Below are positions 7,313 to 10,945 of a stretch of DNA of 10,945 nucleotides, piece after piece. Below the pieces are notes generated by a model, which was given only the letters and a program-made list of their open reading frames with translations, was not told the DNA's origin and ran no database searches. Every line of letters starts with the position of its first letter. Positions within the stretch are counted from its first letter, which is position 1. Position numbers and translations under genes: made by a program. The DNA lies in NCBI GenBank assembly GCA_035378955.1, contig DAOSUS010000098.1:1-10945 (forward strand), read 5' to 3'. The DNA is from Candidatus Hydrogenedens sp. (GTDB lineage Bacteria; Hydrogenedentota; Hydrogenedentia; Hydrogenedentales; Hydrogenedentaceae).

Positions 7313-8137
7313 ATGTCCAAAAGGCACCCAGCAGTAAGTGGACAATTTTATCCAAGCAATCCATCAACACTATTAGCCCAGGTTAGTATTTATATAGAAC
7401 AATCTGGTGTCTCTCCATCTTCAGGGCGTGTATTATCAATTATTGCTCCTCATGCGGGTTATATGTATTCAGGACCGACCGCAGGTTTTGCATTTGCAAG
7501 AATTCGAGGGCAAAAAATAAACCGCGTTATTTTAATAGGTAGGTCTCATCGTTATACCTTTAATGGACTGGCTATTTGTGAATACGAATCTTTTCTAACT
7601 CCTGTAGGTGAATTTCCTGTTGATGAAGCATTTAATTATACTCTGATGCAAAAACTACCCTTTTGCACAAATAGTTCCCATATTTATGAACATTGTATTG
7701 AGGTCATGTTACCTTTTTTATATGGAAGTATTGGCACAGTTCCCATTGTCCCTATTTTGCTTGGTAAAGAACCTTCGCAAAAACATTTTGAATACGGGAA
7801 AACACTGGCCTCACTATCTGGTGATGGTGATTTACTGATTGCATCTACAGACTTGTCTCACTACTTACCGGAAAAAGAGGCAAACCAGATAGATACAAAT
7901 ACAATTCATGCTATTTTAGATAAGGATGTAGAAAAGATTATTCGTGGGATAGAATCCGGGACATGTTCTATGTGTGGCGCCTCTGCTGTTGTTTTTGCAA
8001 TGGGATTTGCTTCTTATTTTGGTAATTATGATGTTCACTTATTAAATTACACAACCAGCGGGAAAACCTCTGGTGATTATAGTTCTGTTGTTGGTTATGC
8101 ATCTATGAGTTTTGAACTAAAAGAAACAAACATGTAA
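7313..8137 (+). CDS. MEMO1 family protein (AmmeMemoRadiSam system protein B)
   Basis: This 274-residue protein is a full-length homologue of the MEMO family, which has an extradiol-dioxygenase-like fold and a metal site. Motifs run in family order: R4-H-P-A-V-S-G-Q-F-Y-P near the N-terminus, APHAGY (H47), GRSHR (H79), YEHCIE (E126, H127), STDLSH (D180, H183), and C218-S-M-C221-G. H47, H79 and C221 line up with the known metal or active-site trio of human MEMO1 (H49, H81, C244). In prokaryotes the family often accompanies an AMMECR1 protein and a radical SAM enzyme; neither is in this window, so they may be elsewhere or absent. The biochemical activity is not settled. It leads the plus-strand gene group, 54 bases before the Nif3-like gene. 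Confidence 0.93.
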   Translation: MSKRHPAVSGQFYPSNPSTLLAQVSIYIEQSGVSPSSGRVLSIIAPHAGYMYSGPTAGFAFARIRGQKINRVILIGRSHRYTFNGLAICEYESFLTPVGEFPVDEAFNYTLMQKLPFCTNSSHIYEHCIEVMLPFLYGSIGTVPIVPILLGKEPSQKHFEYGKTLASLSGDGDLLIASTDLSHYLPEKEANQIDTNTIHAILDKDVEKIIRGIESGTCSMCGASAVVFAMGFASYFGNYDVHLLNYTTSGKTSGDYSSVVGYASMSFELKETNM

Positions 8138-8191
8138 AATAAAATAGCTATCGCATACAAGGCAACGCATCTTAAAAACAGGATTTTTCAA
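8138..8191 (+). other. Short intergenic gap between MEMO and Nif3-like genes
   Basis: These 54 AT-rich bases hold the AGGA ribosome binding site (8180-8183) of the downstream gene. I see no hairpin with a T-run and no clear promoter, so read-through from the MEMO gene is the simplest reading. Confidence 0.5.
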
Positions 8192-9295
8192 ATGGCGGGT
8201 ATTCGCATTCAAGATATTTGTTCTATTTTAGAAGAATGGGCTCCAAAGGAATTAGCCTTTCCTGAAGATTCGGTAGGATTGGTATTAGGGTCAACAGATT
8301 GGGATACCAACAATGCTATTGTCTGTCTAACAATTACAGACCAAATTGTTAAAGATGCTATACAAAAGAAAGTAAAACTGATTATTTCTCACCATCCTTT
8401 AATTTTCCAGCCACTACGGAAAATAGTTCATACAAACCCACATCAAAAAAGGATAGCTCAGTTAATAACAAATGAGATTGCATGTTATACATGTCATACA
8501 AACTTGGATGTTGCAGAAAAAGGGGTAAATTACATACTGGCTAAGAAATTAGACCTTTCGAATATTTCCGGATTGCTTCCTATTGAACATATAAGGCTAT
8601 ACAAATTAGTAACATTTGTTCCCAAAAATCATCTTGAAAAAGTTAGAAATGCAGTATGTGGTTGTGGTGCAGGTATTATTGGAGAATATGCGTATTGTTC
8701 CTTCAGTACATCCGGGATAGGCACTTTTCTACCTTCCGACAAGGCAAAGCCTTTTCTTGGTAAAATTGGGAAAATAAACGAAGAAAAAGAGGAACGGTTT
8801 GAGGTGATTGTTCCCTCCGAAATTTTGGGTAATGTTATTGAAGCCTTATTAGATGCCCATCCTTATGAAGAGGTCGCTTATGATGTCTATCCTTTACAAA
8901 ATAAGAGCCGTAAAATTTCATTGGGTGCAAAAGGAGTATTAGATAAATCTATCTCACTTGAAGAATTTTCTAATATTGTAAAAGAAAAATTAAATCTTTC
9001 TTCTATAAAAATAGTTGGAAACCTCAATAAAAAAGTAAAAAATATTGCAGTGCTTGGAGGTAGTGGTGGTGGAGAAATAATAAATATTCCCGATAATATA
9101 GATGTTTTAGTGACAGGTGATGTCAAATATCATCAGGCTTTAGAAGCAGAAGAGCGAGGATTAGCCGTTATTGATGCGGGACACTTTGGTACTGAGTATC
9201 CTATTGTAGAAGGAATTGCTAATTATCTCACCCAAAAACTTCCTTTACTTGAAATAATTATACCTGCAGAAAAAGAACCTTTTCTGTATAAATAA
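8192..9295 (+). CDS. Nif3-like dinuclear metal centre protein (YqfO/YbgI family, long form)
   Basis: The 367 residues have the two-part NIF3 core. The N-terminal half has SHHP (H67, H68), a following LIF and the HTNLD motif (H102, D105). The C-terminal half has TGDVKYHQA (309-317) and DAGHFGTE (H331, E335). These residues supply the two-metal site of the family. Between them is an insertion of roughly 100 residues (about 131-235) with F-V-P and DAHPYEEVAYD (221-231) motifs. This is the CutA/PII-like middle domain of the long YqfO form, as opposed to the short E. coli YbgI form. The family forms toroidal hexamers. Some members are labelled GTP cyclohydrolase I type 2, but the function remains poorly defined. 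AGGA sits 8 bases before the start. The next gene follows after 16 bases, so co-transcription is likely. Confidence 0.93.
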   Translation: MAGIRIQDICSILEEWAPKELAFPEDSVGLVLGSTDWDTNNAIVCLTITDQIVKDAIQKKVKLIISHHPLIFQPLRKIVHTNPHQKRIAQLITNEIACYTCHTNLDVAEKGVNYILAKKLDLSNISGLLPIEHIRLYKLVTFVPKNHLEKVRNAVCGCGAGIIGEYAYCSFSTSGIGTFLPSDKAKPFLGKIGKINEEKEERFEVIVPSEILGNVIEALLDAHPYEEVAYDVYPLQNKSRKISLGAKGVLDKSISLEEFSNIVKEKLNLSSIKIVGNLNKKVKNIAVLGGSGGGEIINIPDNIDVLVTGDVKYHQALEAEERGLAVIDAGHFGTEYPIVEGIANYLTQKLPLLEIIIPAEKEPFLYK

Positions 9296-9300
9296 AAAGA

Positions 9301-9304
9301 GAGG
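9301..9304 (+). promoter_or_regulatory. Ribosome binding site for glgA (GAGG)
   Basis: GAGG, within an AGAGAGGA stretch, lies 7 bases before the ATG at 9312, directly after the Nif3-like stop codon. It supports the chosen start. Confidence 0.7.
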
Positions 9305-9311
9305 ATTAAGG

Positions 9312-10757
9312 ATGCGAATATTGTATTTAACTTCTGAACTGGCTCCTTTAATATCAACCGGTGGTTTAGCAGAAGTAGCTTATGCTTTACCCAAATCCCT
9401 TAAAAAAAATGGTATAGATATTCGCATAGGATTACCCAAATACAAGCATTTAAAAATGCCTGAAAATTGTACCCCCTTATTACCCTGTTTATATGATGGT
9501 TCAACAAATACATATCAGTCCATGCTCTGGGAAACCCTTGTTCCCCAAACAGATATTCCTTTATATTTGATTGAGCATGAGGAACTTTTCGGTAGGGATT
9601 ATGTTTATGGTTCGGGAGATTGGGAATACTCGGACAATCCTCGCAGGTTCTCTTTCTTCTGTAAAGCCTTACTCGATTCTATGGAACGAATTCAGTGGAA
9701 ACCCGATATTATTCACTGTAATGACTGGGCGACTTCTGCTATTTTGCCCTTTCTCTTAATTCAACTTGAACATAATCTTTTCTGGCATAACACCAACACT
9801 TTACTTACAATCCATAATCTTGCCTTTCAGGGCCGATATCCGGGTTCTCGTTATTCTTCCACAGGTTTACCTATTGAATTCTTTAATTCTAATTGCTTTG
9901 AATATCATGGCGATATGAATTTACTTAAAGGTGGAATTCTTCTTGCGGATAAGATAAATACGGTAAGCCCAACTTATGCAATTGAGATACAAACATTAGA
10001 ATACGGTTTTGGTTTGGATAATGTATTACGATTTCGCTCTGATGACCTGTCAGGTATTCTTAATGGGGTTGATTACTCAATATGGAGTCCCCAAAATGAT
10101 AGACATATCGAAATCAATTATAATTGTGATTCCATTTTAAACAAATATATATGTAAAACTTATTTACAGAAAAAAGTTGGTTTACCTGAACAAGACATTC
10201 CCTTGATAGGGATTACCAGTCGCCTTTACTGGCAGAAAGGTATTGATATACTTATCCAATCTTTACCCGAATTGTTTCAACTTGATATTCAAATGGTTAT
10301 CCTTGGAACAGGAGACCCTAAATATGAAACACAACTCAAAGAAATTGCATCATGCTATCCCCAAAAAATAAGAGCTATCATCGGTTATGATACTGAATTA
10401 TCCCATCAAATTATAGCAGGGAGTGATTTTATACTTATGCCTTCTCGTTATGAACCCTGCGGATTAACCCAATTATATGCATTCGCATATGGAACTATAC
10501 CCATTGTTCGTAGGGTAGGTGGTTTAGCGGATTCTGTTACGAACATAACTCCTGAAAATATTCGAAAAAATTGTGCAACCGGAATAACTTTCAGACCTCT
10601 GACACCCAAAAGTATTATAAGAAGTATAAAAAATGCAATTGATTTGTTCCATAATAAAGACATTTTTAATGTGATAAGAATTAATGGAATGAAACAAGAT
10701 TTTTCCTGGGATAAACAAGCAAAATTATATATAAAATTGTATGAAAGCCTCTTCTAA
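9312..10757 (+). CDS. glgA: Glycogen synthase, GT5 family (ADP-glucose type)
   Basis: This retaining glycosyltransferase adds glucose from ADP-glucose to the growing alpha-1,4-glucan in glycogen synthesis. Its 481 residues are the normal GlgA length. Motifs appear in order: S15-T-G-G-L-A-E-V (sugar-nucleotide loop), H135-C-N-D-W, TIHNLAFQG (H168), KGGILLADKINTVSP (206-220), GILNGVD (248-254), TSRLYWQKG (R304, K309), GTGD (332-335), SRYEPCGLTQL with E381, and RRVGGLADSV (400-409). R304, K309 and E381 match the catalytic R300, K305 and E377 of E. coli GlgA. The notable change is Ser at position 15, where E. coli and most homologues have Lys in KTGGL. It follows the Nif3-like gene by 16 bases and its 3' end overlaps tsaE by 17 bases. 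No other glycogen genes are in view. Confidence 0.95.
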   Translation: MRILYLTSELAPLISTGGLAEVAYALPKSLKKNGIDIRIGLPKYKHLKMPENCTPLLPCLYDGSTNTYQSMLWETLVPQTDIPLYLIEHEELFGRDYVYGSGDWEYSDNPRRFSFFCKALLDSMERIQWKPDIIHCNDWATSAILPFLLIQLEHNLFWHNTNTLLTIHNLAFQGRYPGSRYSSTGLPIEFFNSNCFEYHGDMNLLKGGILLADKINTVSPTYAIEIQTLEYGFGLDNVLRFRSDDLSGILNGVDYSIWSPQNDRHIEINYNCDSILNKYICKTYLQKKVGLPEQDIPLIGITSRLYWQKGIDILIQSLPELFQLDIQMVILGTGDPKYETQLKEIASCYPQKIRAIIGYDTELSHQIIAGSDFILMPSRYEPCGLTQLYAFAYGTIPIVRRVGGLADSVTNITPENIRKNCATGITFRPLTPKSIIRSIKNAIDLFHNKDIFNVIRINGMKQDFSWDKQAKLYIKLYESLF

Positions 10758-10945
10758 TAAAAATTGTCTTGATACTCCTTTAATCATACAAACCTCTTCT
10801 CCTGAACAAACAGAAGAGTTTGGTCATATTTTCGGGCAATGTTTAAAACCTAATGCAAAAGTAGCACTTATCGGGGATTTAGCGACAGGTAAAACATGTT
10901 TTGTTAAAGGGATAGTAAAAGAATTGTGTGGCGATTGTTGGGTTC
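10741..10945 (+). CDS. tsaE: tRNA threonylcarbamoyladenosine biosynthesis ATPase TsaE (3' partial)
   Basis: An open frame from ATG 10741 runs off the right edge with 68 codons visible. It contains a P-loop of the TsaE type, L-I-G-D-L-A-T-G-K-T-C-F at about residues 45-56, followed by VKGIVKELC; typical TsaE has GDLGAGKTTF followed by a similar helix. The preceding segment (T-S-S-P-E-Q-T-E-E-F-G) also resembles the N-terminus of TsaE. TsaE is the ATPase that works with TsaD and TsaB to make t6A at position 37 of ANN-decoding tRNAs in the cytoplasm. The start lies inside glgA (17-base overlap), and a stop at 10732-10734 in this frame rules out a much earlier start. The Shine-Dalgarno sequence is weak, so coupling to glgA translation is likely. 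The Walker B region lies outside the window. Confidence 0.85.
   Translation, partial: MKASSNKNCLDTPLIIQTSSPEQTEEFGHIFGQCLKPNAKVALIGDLATGKTCFVKGIVKELCGDCWV

Overview
The window is AT-rich bacterial chromosome holding nine genes in three blocks, two of them cut by the window edges. The best clue to the organism is the C-terminus of the first gene. It has glutamate-glycine 'EG' linkers and two copies of a tail of the form H-S-x-D...E-L/V-L-R-x-I-Q-x-F-N-x-G-x-Y. From memory, this combination is typical of secreted proteins of Candidatus Hydrogenedentota and of some Lentisphaerota and Planctomycetota relatives. With the low GC, a Hydrogenedens-like bacterium is my best guess, at moderate confidence. 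A Gram-negative type envelope fits the predicted lipoprotein and the surface protein.

Layout. (1) Positions 1-2592, plus strand: the 3' part of a large modular surface or secreted protein, made of SBBP beta-propeller repeats, an Ig-like domain, EG linkers, a proprotein-convertase P-like domain and a dockerin-like tandem tail. (2) Positions 7239-2596, minus strand: a tight four-gene operon read as ankyrin lipoprotein, ribonuclease HI, hybrid sensor histidine kinase, D-alanyl-D-alanine carboxypeptidase. Gaps are 1 base, a 4-base overlap and 12 bases. It converges on gene 1 with only 3 bases between the stops. (3) From 7313 to the right edge, plus strand: a MEMO/AmmeMemoRadiSam-B protein, a Nif3-like dinuclear metal protein, a GT5 glycogen synthase and the start of tsaE. 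Blocks 2 and 3 diverge from a very AT-rich gap of about 70 bases that should carry both promoters. No RNA genes, insertion sequences, CRISPR arrays or convincing terminators were seen.

How the genes fit together. Most are housekeeping functions: RNA-DNA hybrid removal, peptidoglycan trimming, glycogen synthesis and tRNA t6A modification. They are bundled with a membrane-bound sensor kinase that has no response regulator gene beside it. The kinase carries two C-terminal receiver-like domains, and the first has Asn where the phosphorylated Asp should be. I see no clear new multi-gene system. The features most worth a second look are these receivers, the modular surface protein and its tail, the Lys-to-Ser change in the glycogen synthase ADP-glucose loop, and the possible twin-arginine signal on the carboxypeptidase.
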